From CAYJPA01 sp964371945 (GTDB lineage: Bacteria; Chloroflexota; Chloroflexia; Thermomicrobiales; UBA6265), in assembly GCA_964371945.1 (NCBI GenBank), contig CAYJPA010000105.1, positions 1 to 17,083 on the forward strand: a stretch of 17,083 bases of DNA, in the 5' to 3' direction. The notes beneath the pieces were generated by a model. The model was not told where the DNA came from, searched no databases, and worked only from the letters and a program-made list of their open reading frames with translations. The number at the start of each line of letters is the position of its first letter. Position 1 is the first letter of the stretch. This document shows positions 1 to 8,212 of the stretch, in pieces. Both the position numbers and the translations under genes were made by a program.

Positions 1-46
1 GGTATCGGCCGCGCTGTTCCAACTTCTAGCGTGCGACGACTCAGGA

Positions 47-2311
47 CTAGTCTGCCGGAGACGGCTCGGGCGCAACCTTGTGTGGAATCGGGGCGCCTTC
101 GATCCGGAGATCGGGCAGCCAGTGCAGCCATTTCGGCATGTACCAGTTGCGATCACCGAGCAGCGCCATCGCCGACGGCACCAGAATCGAGCGAACGATC
201 GTCGCGTCGAGCAGCACCGCCACGCCGAGTCCGAAGCCCATTTGCTGGAACATGACCAGCCGTCCGCTCGCGAAGCCGGCAAAGACCGCGACCATGATCA
301 ACGCCGCACCGGTGATGATCTTGGCAGTTGCCTGCAATCCGACCGCGACCGACTCCGCGTTTCGGTTCGTCTGATCGTAATGCTCCTGGATGCGGCTGAT
401 CAGGAAGACGTGATAGTCCATGCTCAGACCGAAGAGCACGCAGAAGAGGAAGATCGGAATCCAGGCCTCGATTGTCGGCGTCTCCTGGAAGCCGAAGAGC
501 CCCGCGCCGGCGCCCTTCTGGAAAACCAGCACCAGCAATCCGTATGAGGCGCCAACCGAGAGCAAGTTCATCAGGATCGCCTTAGCGGGCACGACGATCG
601 ATCGGAAGACGACCATCAACAGCAAGAAGCTGAGTCCGAGCACAAAGGCGAAAACGATCGGGGTCCATTTGTCGACCAGATCGAAGAAGTCCTTGTTGAA
701 CGCCGTATCGCCCGTGACATAGACGTCCGCGGGAGTACCCACGAAGGATAGCGGGACGATCTCGTTTCGCAGTTGCTCGATGATGTCAATCGATGCCCGG
801 TCGTTCGCGCCGGTGGTGAGATTGATTCGGACGACCGCGAGATCGCCGGCATCGTCCCAGACGGTCGGTTCAACCTGGGAGAGGGCGGGAATACTGGCAA
901 GGGTTGCCGTTAGATTGTCGATTCCGGGCTGCACGGCGGTTTGATCGCCGTCGATCACGATCTCGACCGGCGCCAGCCGTCCGACCGCGAACTCGCCGGC
1001 CAGAATTTGATATCCGGTTCGCACGTCACCCTTGGGGAGGGTTTCAGCGCCGGCAAAACCCGTGTTGAGATCGAAATAGGGGATCGCTGCCAGGACCAAC
1101 ATCCCGCTGGCGAGCACAAGCGCGATCGCGGGATGACCCATGACGATCCGGGTGACCCTGCCCCAGAAACCGCCGTGGAGCGTTTCCTCGTCGAACCTGC
1201 GCTGCCGGGCAACGGTGCTCGCGTCGTAGTTGCGTCGTCGTGGCCAGTCGATACGGTCGCCAAGCAAGGCAAGCAGTGCGGGGATGAAGGTCAGCACGAT
1301 CGCCACGGCCATGATCACGACCAGCACCGCGCCGAGGCCGAGGCTGCGGAAGATGGTGGTCGGGATCAGGAAGAGTCCGAAGAGCGCGAGCACGACCGTG
1401 ATACCGGAGAAGAGCACGGCTTTGCTCGCGGTGGAACCGGCGATTTCGATCGCCGCCAGCTTCTCGCGACCGTGGCGCCGCTCTTCGCGATAGCGCTCGA
1501 CGATGAAGAGCGCGTAGTCGATGCCGACCGCCAAACCGATCATCGTGATCATGTTCGTGACGAAGAAGGAGAGCTCGAAGGCGCGACCGACGATCGCGGC
1601 GAGCCCGGTGGCGATGCCGATCGAAAAGACCGCCAGCAGAATCGGAAGCCCCGCGGCGACGAGCGCGCCGAAAACCACGATCAGGATGATGAGGGCGGCC
1701 ATGATGCCGATGCTCTCGCCCTTGACCAAGTCCTGCTCGGAGATTTCCGAAAACTCGTGGTTGATGCTGATATCGCCGACCGGGTAGATTTCGAATCCAT
1801 TCCCCTCGAACTTGTGAGCAGCGGTGAGGAATTCGTCAGTTTGCTCGGTCGCGGCGTCGAGATCGGCATTGAAGGTGACCGCGATCAGCGTTGTGTGTCG
1901 ATCTTTGGAGACAAGTCCCTCGGCCATTGAGACCGTATCGGGATCAGAGCTCTGTTTCGCTTCGTAGTAGTTGAAGGTCGCTGTTTGATCGACGATCTCG
2001 CCCAATCCGCGGATCGCGCTGGTCGTGTCGGCAACGACCTGCTGGAACTCCGGTTGGTCAACGGTGAAGGTCTCCGATCGCACGACGACCGTTTCGCCGA
2101 TTTCGTCGGTTTTTCCGAACCGCTCCTCGATTAGGTCGGTTCCTTGAACTGACTCAGGATTGTTGAGGAATGAGGCTTCTGTCGTCGTATAGTCGCCGAT
2201 CGTTGAGGCGAAAAAACCACCGACGATGAGCACGACGATCCAGAGACCGATCACTCGCCAGGGATGACGTGAGCTGGCGCGAGCGAGACCACCGGTAGAG
2301 AATAGGGACAT
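47..2311 (-). CDS. MMPL-family (RND superfamily) membrane transporter
   Basis: A 754-residue inner-membrane exporter of the MMPL/YdfJ type. These proteins use proton-motive force to move lipids or hydrophobic compounds out of the cell; the substrate here cannot be read. The layout is the duplicated RND plan: one membrane helix near residues 20-38, an extracytoplasmic domain to about 195, five helices to about 350, then helix-loop-helices again (about 395-415, loop to 550, helices 552-720). The paired motifs carrying the proton-relay Asp-Tyr are visible in both halves: GIDYALFIVERYREE (D265, Y266) and GLSMDYHVFLISR (D632, Y633). A GTG three codons upstream is possible, but AGGAG lies 8 bases before the ATG at 2311, so I prefer the ATG. 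It has its own promoter at 2413-2441. The family is certain; the cargo is unknown. Confidence 0.95.
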   Translation of the reverse strand: MSLFSTGGLARASSRHPWRVIGLWIVVLIVGGFFASTIGDYTTTEASFLNNPESVQGTDLIEERFGKTDEIGETVVVRSETFTVDQPEFQQVVADTTSAIRGLGEIVDQTATFNYYEAKQSSDPDTVSMAEGLVSKDRHTTLIAVTFNADLDAATEQTDEFLTAAHKFEGNGFEIYPVGDISINHEFSEISEQDLVKGESIGIMAALIILIVVFGALVAAGLPILLAVFSIGIATGLAAIVGRAFELSFFVTNMITMIGLAVGIDYALFIVERYREERRHGREKLAAIEIAGSTASKAVLFSGITVVLALFGLFLIPTTIFRSLGLGAVLVVIMAVAIVLTFIPALLALLGDRIDWPRRRNYDASTVARQRRFDEETLHGGFWGRVTRIVMGHPAIALVLASGMLVLAAIPYFDLNTGFAGAETLPKGDVRTGYQILAGEFAVGRLAPVEIVIDGDQTAVQPGIDNLTATLASIPALSQVEPTVWDDAGDLAVVRINLTTGANDRASIDIIEQLRNEIVPLSFVGTPADVYVTGDTAFNKDFFDLVDKWTPIVFAFVLGLSFLLLMVVFRSIVVPAKAILMNLLSVGASYGLLVLVFQKGAGAGLFGFQETPTIEAWIPIFLFCVLFGLSMDYHVFLISRIQEHYDQTNRNAESVAVGLQATAKIITGAALIMVAVFAGFASGRLVMFQQMGFGLGVAVLLDATIVRSILVPSAMALLGDRNWYMPKWLHWLPDLRIEGAPIPHKVAPEPSPAD

Positions 2312-2384
2312 GGACGGCACTCCTGCGAAGACGTGGGAGACGATCAGAAGGATGGCAGAGATGTCTGATCACGGTATCGAAAAA

Positions 2385-2416
2385 CCGAACATCGTTACCT
2401 AGTCCGAACATGGTTA
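2385..2416 (-). promoter_or_regulatory. Direct-repeat operator candidate over the MMPL promoter
   Basis: The 13-mer CCGAACATNGTTA occurs at 2385-2397 and 2404-2416, differing only at the N, with a 19-base period (about two helical turns). On the minus strand the upstream copy overlaps the -10 hexamer and the other lies just past the predicted start of transcription. That position fits a repressor. No regulator gene sits next to it, apart from the divergent receiver-domain protein. Confidence 0.5.
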
Positions 2417-2441
2417 TATCGGTCGCTTCGGCGCATGTCAA
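2413..2441 (-). promoter_or_regulatory. Sigma70-type promoter of the MMPL gene
   Basis: Read on the minus strand: TTGACA (2436-2441), exactly 17 bases, then TATAAC (2413-2418). This predicts transcription from about 2405 and a leader of roughly 95 bases before the ATG at 2311. Six of six and five of six matches to consensus at ideal spacing make this the best promoter in the window. Confidence 0.8.
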
Positions 2442-2453
2442 GAGGGTTCATCC

Positions 2454-2936
2454 TTGATCGCAACGTCTTCACAATCGGATTCCTCAGAAACTGCCGGTGA
2501 GTCGGTGGACCAAAAGTCGGGCGGGTTGCGGCTCATTGTCCTCAACGAAGACCTCTTTTTTGGCGTGAAGATCGGGAACACCTTGCGGGGGCTGGGCTAT
2601 CAGGTTGAGTTCGCCAAGACGACCGCCGAGTTCGCTGAAAAGCTTGAAGATGGAGAGAAAACCCCGGCTCTCGGGATTGTTGACATCAATGCGGGCGTCG
2701 ATTGGACGCTTGTCTCGGCTCTGACGAGCGGCGACGCGGGTGGAGCTCCGATCCTTGCGTTCGGCTCGCACCTGGATGTGGACGGGCTGCGGGCTGCGAA
2801 GGCGGCGGGCGCCAGGCGGGTCGTTTCGAACGGCGACTTCCACCGTGACATGGTGAAGCTCGCGCAGCGTTATGCCCGTGCCGGCCCGGCCGGGAAACGA
2901 TCTGGCGCGGATGCAGCGGCAGAGACGTCAAGTTAG
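2454..2936 (+). CDS. Atypical receiver-domain (CheY-like) protein
   Basis: A 160-residue protein with a receiver-like fold at about residues 25-140 and no output domain. Visible: strand LRLIVLNED with the acidic pair E32/D33, strand ALGIVDIN with a candidate phospho-acceptor D77, and APILAFGS with S105 at the Thr/Ser switch position. The usual Lys of the LKP turn is absent: the segment reads ARRVVSNGDF. That may mean altered or no phospho-signalling. The start is TTG at 2454, with AGAGGG seven bases upstream; an in-frame GTG at 2505 would remove only the disordered N-terminus. It is divergent from the MMPL gene, its start lying 13 bases from that promoter's -35 box. The decayed amidase behind it continues in the same frame after its TAG. 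Partner kinase unknown. Confidence 0.7.
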   Translation: MIATSSQSDSSETAGESVDQKSGGLRLIVLNEDLFFGVKIGNTLRGLGYQVEFAKTTAEFAEKLEDGEKTPALGIVDINAGVDWTLVSALTSGDAGGAPILAFGSHLDVDGLRAAKAAGARRVVSNGDFHRDMVKLAQRYARAGPAGKRSGADAAAETSS

Positions 2937-3937
2937 GTAGATCCTAACCGCACGATTCCTCGTCTCGGGATCGACTCCATTCACACCTACTGGGACAACG
3001 CGCTGCCGCCGCGCTTGACGATCGAACCGGGCGAAACCGTCGTGTTTGAAACGCGAGGGCCGTCTCAAGGCGGCATTGTGTAAGACCACCTGAGTGATGT
3101 GTGAGCTGACGCTAACCCTGAAGTACTCGCACTTGCGCTCCGAGATTTCATCCGTATGCCCGCACCTCGGGTGGATTTCATGCCCGGTGGGCATGCGCTG
3201 AAAGGACCGGTCGCCATCGACTGCGCTGAGCCAGGTGATTCGCTTGTCGCGCATGCACTTTCGATCGTGCCGCACGATTGGGGCTGGACAGCTTGTGGTC
3301 CGAATGCAGGATGTCCCTCCAGGATGATCCCTCGGATTGGTATCGGCACTTCTGCGACTTGAGATCGCGCAACCGCGCCATCTTCGCACCTGGAATCGTC
3401 GTGCCTATCGCTCCCTTTTGCGGTGTCATGGGCGTCGCCCCGAGAGCGCCAGGTCGCCACCGAACATTCCCTCCTCGACTCGTCCGCGGAAATATGGACG
3501 TGCGCCAACTCGTAGCCGGCGCGACGCTACTCTTGCCCATGCAGGTTCCTTAGGCGCTTTTTTCAGTGGGCGACATCCATGCGGCCCAAGGCGATGGAGA
3601 AGTCGCGGGCACGGCGATCGAAACCGAAGCAACCGTCGAGCTCAGGATCGAACTGCAGAAGGGACGGTCGAACCAAGGACCAGGATTCATCACCCCAGTG
3701 ACTTGCCGTTTGCCAGGACATTGGTTCGGAACGAAGGGATACAACGCGAATCTGAAGGAAGCGAGTCGAGATGCGCCGCGCGGAATGGGCCCGTACCTGG
3801 GTGAGAAGCACGGACTTGACAAGCCCAGAGCGCTCGTGCTTGCCAGTGCGTGCGTCGGCCTTCGGATCAGCCAGATCGTCAATGCCGGTGTCTTCACGGT
3901 CAGCGCGTTCCTGCCGTTGTCAATTTTCGACCAATAA
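2937..3937 (+). pseudogene. Decayed acetamidase/formamidase (FmdA/AmdA family)
   Basis: Joined translation of + frames recovers most of an FmdA-type amidase, a family that hydrolyses formamide or acetamide to ammonia and the acid. Conserved pieces in order: HTYWDNALPPRLTIEPGETV (about 2982-3041); GHALKGPVAIDCAEPGDSL and PHDWGWTA (about 3188-3290); FAPGIVVPIAPFCGVMGVAP, then PPRLVRGNMDVRQL (about 3385-3520); and FSVGDIHAAQGDGEVAGTAI (about 3560-3620), to a natural end at TAA 3935-3937. Lesions: TAA at 3081, TGA at 3102, a net one-base loss between about 3299 and 3320, and TAG at 3551-3553 where relatives have Gly. No start codon is evident: the first in-frame codon after the receiver gene's stop is GTA. 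The family match is strong. An assembly error is unlikely to give four separate lesions. Confidence 0.85.
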
Positions 3938-4056
3938 CGAACGCCGTTTGCTCCAAAGATCCCTCGGGCAGCGTTGTTGCCGTCATTCGAGCCGGTGATT
4001 TGAAGTTCGGCTCCAGTGAGCCCCCCTTATAAGCAAGGCGCAGTTTGCGCCTGTGC

Positions 4057-4085
4057 TTGACATTATCCGCTGATGTACGTACAGT
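4057..4085 (+). promoter_or_regulatory. Promoter of the tyrosine recombinase
   Basis: TTGACA (4057-4062), 17-base spacer, TACAGT (4080-4085). The -35 is perfect and the -10 matches four of six. It predicts a start near 4092 and a leader of about 75 bases to the GTG at 4169. Confidence 0.6.
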
Positions 4086-4097
4086 GATGTACGTACA
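4073..4097. promoter_or_regulatory. Tandem palindromic operator TGTACGTACA x2
   Basis: GATGTACGTACA occurs twice, 14 bases apart. Each copy contains the perfect 10-base palindrome TGTACGTACA (4074-4083 and 4088-4097). The first runs into the -10 hexamer and the second covers the predicted transcription start. This is a typical repressor arrangement. I do not recognise the binding protein. A recombinase-binding site is an alternative, given the gene downstream. Confidence 0.6.
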
Positions 4098-4168
4098 TAT
4101 CGCCATTGGTTCGGCGAGCGAGAATCCGGCGGTGCGACGGCGAATCGCCGCTGGTGAAGGGGGCATAC

Positions 4169-5257
4169 GTGGCGACTCCGGCAGAACGGCTGGTTCAAAC
4201 GGACGAGGTGAGTGCGCGGCCGGCGCTCCGTGCACTCGAGGCATATCCGACTCCTGAGGCTCCTATGACAATCGCCGGCGCGGTCGAGATGTTCTTCGGC
4301 GATCTGCGTTTGGCTCCCCGCTCCAAAAAGACCTATCGCAACGGTGTGGCGAAGTTTCTTCGCCACATCGCTGACCATGAGGGGATCGATCCGGAGACGG
4401 CCCCCGTGACCTCGCTCAGCGCCGACCACGTGACCTCGTTTGCGGCGCTGATCGTGCCGCCTGATATCCGGACGCCGGAAGAGGTGTCGCAGATGCGAAC
4501 CGCGCAGAACAATCTGTCGGCGGTGCGAAAGCTCTGCGCCTATCTCGCCGCGTACGATCTTCACCCGAACCTGGCCACCGATCGGCTGCGTGTGCGAATC
4601 TCGGCCATGATGCCTCGCTTCACCCCGCCGCCGCCGGATGTCAAATTGAGCGATTTGAACCGCATTGTTGAGTTCGTCCGGGGCGAGCAACGCGAGAATG
4701 CGCCGCAAAAGGAGCTGCGCCGGCTGAAAGTCCGGGCGATGGTGCTCTTCCTTTCTCGATCCGGCGTGCGTGTTTCCGAGCTCTGTGCCCTTAGGCGGCG
4801 AGACATCGATCTCGTCGACGGAACCGCGCACATTTATCGGGCGAAGGGCGGTAAAAGCAGAACCGTGCACTTCGATGTCGAAACCGCGGACGCCATGACC
4901 GCGTATTGGTGTATGCGCGGAGATGGCGCTCGCGGGGCTGGCTCGCTCCCGGCGTTCAGCGGCCGGGATAAACTGTCGGAACCTGGCGCCGCGATCAGCC
5001 CGCGTACGGTCGAGCACATCATTTCGCAATTGTGCGAACAACTTGGCATCGAGAGTGAGGTTACTCCCCATTCATTCCGACACGGACTCGCAACGGAAAT
5101 GGTTCATCGCCGTGTACGAGAATCGACGGTGCAAACCATTCTTGGACATGCGTCGCCTCAAACAACGCGCATTTACGTCCACCAAAAGGCGATGGACGTA
5201 TCTGAGGAGTACCAAGATGCATTCGGCCGTTACCGGCCGCCCAGCGTCACGACCTAG
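4169..5257 (+). CDS. Tyrosine recombinase (phage integrase/XerC-D family)
   Basis: A 362-residue site-specific recombinase. The N-terminal SAM-like core-binding domain spans about residues 33-150 (APRSKKTYRNGVAKFLRHI), the catalytic domain about 155-350. The active-site set is complete: R201 in SGVRVSELCALRRRDI, Lys in AKGGKSR (226/229), H301 and R304 in HSFRHGLATEM, H327 in ILGHASPQTTR, and nucleophile Y336 in IYVHQK. I chose GTG 4169 because AAGGGGG lies just upstream; the frame is open back to TTG 4106, but that start has no ribosome site and lies close to the promoter. Its size and single-gene setting suit a Xer-like or small-element integrase. No att-site pair or cargo is evident beside it. 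The lipoprotein start overlaps its last 41 bases. Confidence 0.92.
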   Translation: MATPAERLVQTDEVSARPALRALEAYPTPEAPMTIAGAVEMFFGDLRLAPRSKKTYRNGVAKFLRHIADHEGIDPETAPVTSLSADHVTSFAALIVPPDIRTPEEVSQMRTAQNNLSAVRKLCAYLAAYDLHPNLATDRLRVRISAMMPRFTPPPPDVKLSDLNRIVEFVRGEQRENAPQKELRRLKVRAMVLFLSRSGVRVSELCALRRRDIDLVDGTAHIYRAKGGKSRTVHFDVETADAMTAYWCMRGDGARGAGSLPAFSGRDKLSEPGAAISPRTVEHIISQLCEQLGIESEVTPHSFRHGLATEMVHRRVRESTVQTILGHASPQTTRIYVHQKAMDVSEEYQDAFGRYRPPSVTT

Positions 5258-5801
5258 CAACTTCATGTCCCAAAAAGTTCGATCGGTAGTGCGCGGCTTG
5301 GCGCCCGTGCTACTGGTCGTTCTGCTTTCGGCGTGCTCGACCGGAGATGTAGACGAATCGCGATTGGCCGAAACGCGCGAGGCGACCCGCGGGGCCGTAC
5401 TTCCGGACGTGCAGGCGACCAATGTGATCAAGGAGTTCTTTCCGCCCACCGGCACTCCTGGACCAACCTACACGCCGGCGCCGACGCTGGCAACCCTGAC
5501 CCTCACGACTCAAATCAGCTCGAACAACCAACCTCGCAACGAGGTCGGCTCGGTGCGCTCCGGTGGCACGGTCTACGCGGTCGCTGAGATCCACAACCTG
5601 TCTGCCGGCCAGGTAGTAACCGCGATTTGGGCGACGCCGGACGGCGCCGAAATCGGCCGTACCGAGGTTCAGGTCGATCGTTCGATCTCTGCGGCCTGGG
5701 TGCCGTTACAGTGGACCGCGAACGTCGGTGCGGGCACCTATGCGGTCTATATCTATGTCGACAGTGAAATGCTCAATTCGCTCGTCTTTAGGGTCACGTA
5801 G
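5217..5801 (+). CDS. Lipoprotein of unknown function
   Basis: A 194-residue predicted lipoprotein. A basic n-region and hydrophobic stretch (GLAPVLLVVLLSAC) end in a lipobox, LSAC, giving lipidated C40. A Thr/Pro-rich linker follows (about residues 75-95, TGTPGPTYTPAPTLATLT), then a beta-rich domain of about 95 residues (VYAVAEIHNL, GTYAVYIYVDSEML) that resembles an Ig-like extracytoplasmic module. The start is chosen at ATG 5217 because AGGAG sits seven bases upstream, inside the recombinase gene. A later ATG at 5265 would give a shorter signal peptide but lacks a ribosome site. The 41-base overlap suggests translational coupling with the recombinase. No enzyme motif is visible. Confidence 0.75.
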   Translation: MHSAVTGRPASRPSNFMSQKVRSVVRGLAPVLLVVLLSACSTGDVDESRLAETREATRGAVLPDVQATNVIKEFFPPTGTPGPTYTPAPTLATLTLTTQISSNNQPRNEVGSVRSGGTVYAVAEIHNLSAGQVVTAIWATPDGAEIGRTEVQVDRSISAAWVPLQWTANVGAGTYAVYIYVDSEMLNSLVFRVT

Positions 5802-6151
5802 GCGGATCGTCCTCCGATGATTCGTGGTTTCCGAGAGCAGCACACCCGGTCGATATGCTGAAGCACGAAGCGTCTTCCCCGTATGGCGGCGCCGGCTTTG
5901 ACCGCGCCAGCGACGAGCACAATCGGCCTACCGGCAAGATCCATCCTTCGTCAGGATGACGATGGATTGTGCGCGCCAAATCGAAGAAAGCGAGCAATAG
6001 GCGGAGCGCCAAACCTGTCAATCGAGACGAGCAGCAACGGAAACGCTGTTGCGTCCGTTCACCCGACCTCATACACTCGTCCCAAATTCCGGTAGTCCTA
6101 CAAAAAGTCGGATGACGAGGTGGGCGCAATCCCACATGGGAGGAGGGTGCG
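5802..6151. other. Intergenic region upstream of the aquaporin
   Basis: About 350 bases without a supportable gene on either strand; the open frames here are shadows. It holds a short dyad at 5939-5967 (ATCCATC paired with GATGGAT) and the weak promoter candidate listed separately. Confidence 0.5.
6049..6077 (+). promoter_or_regulatory. Weak promoter candidate for the aquaporin
   Basis: TTGCGT (6049-6054), 17 bases, TACACT (6072-6077). Spacing is ideal but the hexamers are poor, so this rests mainly on position about 75 bases before the gene. Confidence 0.3.
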
Positions 6152-6940
6152 TTGAACGACCGCGATTTGATGAGGGCGCTCATCGTTGAATTCATCGGGC
6201 CGTTTGCGCTGACGTTCATGGGCGCCGGAGCGATCGTGCTGACCCAGGGCGGAGATATCGTCGCGATCGCATTGGCCCATGGTCTGGGCATCGGGCTTCT
6301 CGCGATGGCTGCCGGTCACATCAGCGGCGGTCATTACAATCCCGCCGTCACGATCGCGATGTTCGTCACTCGCAGAATCAGTCTCTCGAAAGGAATCGCC
6401 TACATCATCGCCCAGCTTGCCGGAGCGCTTGCCGCGGCCGGCGCACTGACGCTCTGTTTCAGAGACATCGAGCGCAACGCGGTCAATCTTGGGGTGCCAT
6501 CGGTGGGAGTCAATCTATCGGCCGGAAACGCATTCGTGATGGAGGCGATCCTTACCTTCTTCCTCGTGTTCGTGTTCTTTGGCACAGCGGTCGACAATCG
6601 CACGCCAAAAGTGCTCGCGGGCCTGTGCATCGGACTCACGATATCGATGGATGTTCTGGCAGGCGGTACTGTCAGTGGCGCCGCGATGAATCCATCCCGG
6701 TGGTTCGGGACAGCCATCGTGCAACAGGAATGGGCGGATCTTTGGGTCTGGTGGGCCGGACCGATTCTCGGCGCCGTGGTCGCGGCGGTGCTCTATAACG
6801 ATGTAATCCTCGGGGGCAATGTCGCGAAGTCGGTTCGAACCCGCCATGTCGAAGCCGTGGACGATGGGGAGACCCTGGTCGAAGTTCGCGAAACCGCCGT
6901 GCAGATTCAGCGATCGCGCCGTGCGCAACGGCGCCGGTAG
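6152..6940 (+). CDS. MIP-family channel (aquaporin/glycerol facilitator type)
   Basis: A 262-residue six-helix channel for water or small neutral solutes in the cytoplasmic membrane. The first half-helix signature is HYNPAVT (N63-P64-A65), after SGG. The second is GAAMNPSRWFG, where NPA is replaced by NPS (180-182), followed by the conserved selectivity Arg (R183). Hydrophobic helices lie at about 8-30, 37-55, 82-104, 127-146, 154-172 and 198-217. A charged cytoplasmic tail of about 40 residues (VRTRHVEAVDDGE to RRAQRRR) is longer than usual. The start is TTG at 6152 because AGGAGG ends five bases upstream; the next ATG is too far away. Substrate cannot be assigned from the sequence. Confidence 0.92.
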   Translation: MNDRDLMRALIVEFIGPFALTFMGAGAIVLTQGGDIVAIALAHGLGIGLLAMAAGHISGGHYNPAVTIAMFVTRRISLSKGIAYIIAQLAGALAAAGALTLCFRDIERNAVNLGVPSVGVNLSAGNAFVMEAILTFFLVFVFFGTAVDNRTPKVLAGLCIGLTISMDVLAGGTVSGAAMNPSRWFGTAIVQQEWADLWVWWAGPILGAVVAAVLYNDVILGGNVAKSVRTRHVEAVDDGETLVEVRETAVQIQRSRRAQRRR

Positions 6941-6969
6941 GTGGCCGATTCCAACGTGTGATAGAAAGC

Positions 6970-6990
6970 GGGTCGGATTGACCCACTTTC
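6970..6990 (+). terminator. Weak hairpin after the aquaporin
   Basis: GGGTC (6970-6974) pairs with GACCC (6980-6984), followed by a mixed T-rich tract. It lies only 20 bases before the M24 ribosome site, so it may be an attenuator-like or chance hairpin. Confidence 0.25.
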
Positions 6991-7010
6991 ATTTTGGCTA
7001 AGGAGCATCC

Positions 7011-8195
7011 ATGACCACCGAAGTGACCGAACAACAGCAATTCCGCCTCGAGCTGCTTGCCGAAAAACATGCCCAGGCGAAATCGCTGATGCGGCAAGAA
7101 GGCATGGATTGCTGGCTCACCTTTTCGCGCGAAGGAAGCGATCTGCTCCTGCCGTTCGTGATGGGCGGCGATTACCTGGTCGGGACCGCCGCACTCATGA
7201 TTTTTGCCGATGGCCCAACCGTCGCGATCGTGGCTGACTACGACGCTCTCCAGGTCGAAGGCGCGTTCGATCAGGTGATTCCCTATTCGCTCGATTGGAG
7301 AGAGCCGTTCCGCTCCGTTCTTAGCGAACGGAACCCGGCCGTGATCGGGGTGAACTACGCGGCAAGCGATTTCGGAATCGACGGTCTGACGCACGGCATG
7401 TATCTGCTGCTGACCGAAACGCTCAAGCCGATGGGATTCGAATCGCGGCTGGCGTCGTCCGAACCGGTTTCGGGCATGGTGCGGGCGATCAAGACCCCTG
7501 CTGAGGTCGAGCGCATCCGGCGCGCCTGTCAGATCACCCAGCGGATCTTCGATGACGTGACCGCGATGGTGAAACCCGGTCTGACCGAGCTCGAGATCTA
7601 CGAGATGATCAATGAGCGCATGCAGAACTACGGGGTTGGCCCATCCTGGGAGGCGTCCTATTGCCCCGCGGTTGCATCCTCGAAGAGCCGGCGCGGGCAC
7701 GCGGCTCCAGGCAATGTCGTGATCGAGCCGGGTGATGCCTTCGCGGTCGATTTCGGCGTGATCTACGAGGGTTATGCGTCGGACATGCAGCGCTCGTGGT
7801 ATTTCCGCAAGTCCGGCGAGACTACCCCGCCGGCCGAGATGGGTCATGCCTTCAATGCCGTTCGCGACGGGATTCTGCTTGCCGCGGAACTGCTCAAACC
7901 GGGGATGATCGGGTGGGACGTCGACAAGCCGGTGCGCGATCTGGTGTCGAGTCGCGGCTACACCTTCACGCACGCCCTCGGCCACCAATTGGGCCGGCTC
8001 TGTCACGACGGCGGGATGGTGCTCGGTCCGAACAACGCGCGCTACAGCCACCGCTCCGGGCTGAAGGTCGAAGCCGGAATGGTCTTCACGCTGGAACCGT
8101 GCATCAACTGGGTGGGTCTTGAAGACGACGTCGTCGTCACCGACACCGGCTGTGAATTCCTCTTCCCAACGCAGGAAGCGATCTACGTCGTGTAG
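7011..8195 (+). CDS. M24-family metallopeptidase (Xaa-Pro dipeptidase/creatinase type)
   Basis: A 394-residue cytoplasmic enzyme with the two-domain pita-bread layout: N-terminal creatinase-like domain (about 10-155), then the metal-dependent catalytic domain (about 160-394). The five dimetal ligands are in place: D247 in AVDFGV, D258 in GYASDMQRSW, H325 in HALGHQLG, E362 in FTLEPC and E371 in GLEDDVVVTDTG. The conserved second-shell His is H230 (RRGHAAPG). The family cleaves Xaa-Pro bonds, or acts on creatine or related amidines; with all ligands present, an aminopeptidase P/prolidase role is likeliest, but specificity is not readable. ATG 7011 follows AGGAG by five bases. It lies 70 bases after the aquaporin on the same strand, possibly co-transcribed. 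Confidence 0.92.
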   Translation: MTTEVTEQQQFRLELLAEKHAQAKSLMRQEGMDCWLTFSREGSDLLLPFVMGGDYLVGTAALMIFADGPTVAIVADYDALQVEGAFDQVIPYSLDWREPFRSVLSERNPAVIGVNYAASDFGIDGLTHGMYLLLTETLKPMGFESRLASSEPVSGMVRAIKTPAEVERIRRACQITQRIFDDVTAMVKPGLTELEIYEMINERMQNYGVGPSWEASYCPAVASSKSRRGHAAPGNVVIEPGDAFAVDFGVIYEGYASDMQRSWYFRKSGETTPPAEMGHAFNAVRDGILLAAELLKPGMIGWDVDKPVRDLVSSRGYTFTHALGHQLGRLCHDGGMVLGPNNARYSHRSGLKVEAGMVFTLEPCINWVGLEDDVVVTDTGCEFLFPTQEAIYVV

Positions 8196-8212
8196 CCGTC
8201 GTCGCCGAATGC

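Noticed and set aside
941..1930. 329-codon plus-strand frame opposite the MMPL gene
   Set aside because: Asp/Glu/Arg-rich complement of membrane codons, typical shadow.
3983..5071. 362-codon minus-strand frame opposite the recombinase
   Set aside because: Shadow; the plus strand carries all recombinase catalytic residues.
4057..5257. Integrative element with att sites around the recombinase
   Set aside because: No tRNA, no direct-repeat pair flanking the gene and no cargo genes; only the operator palindromes repeat.
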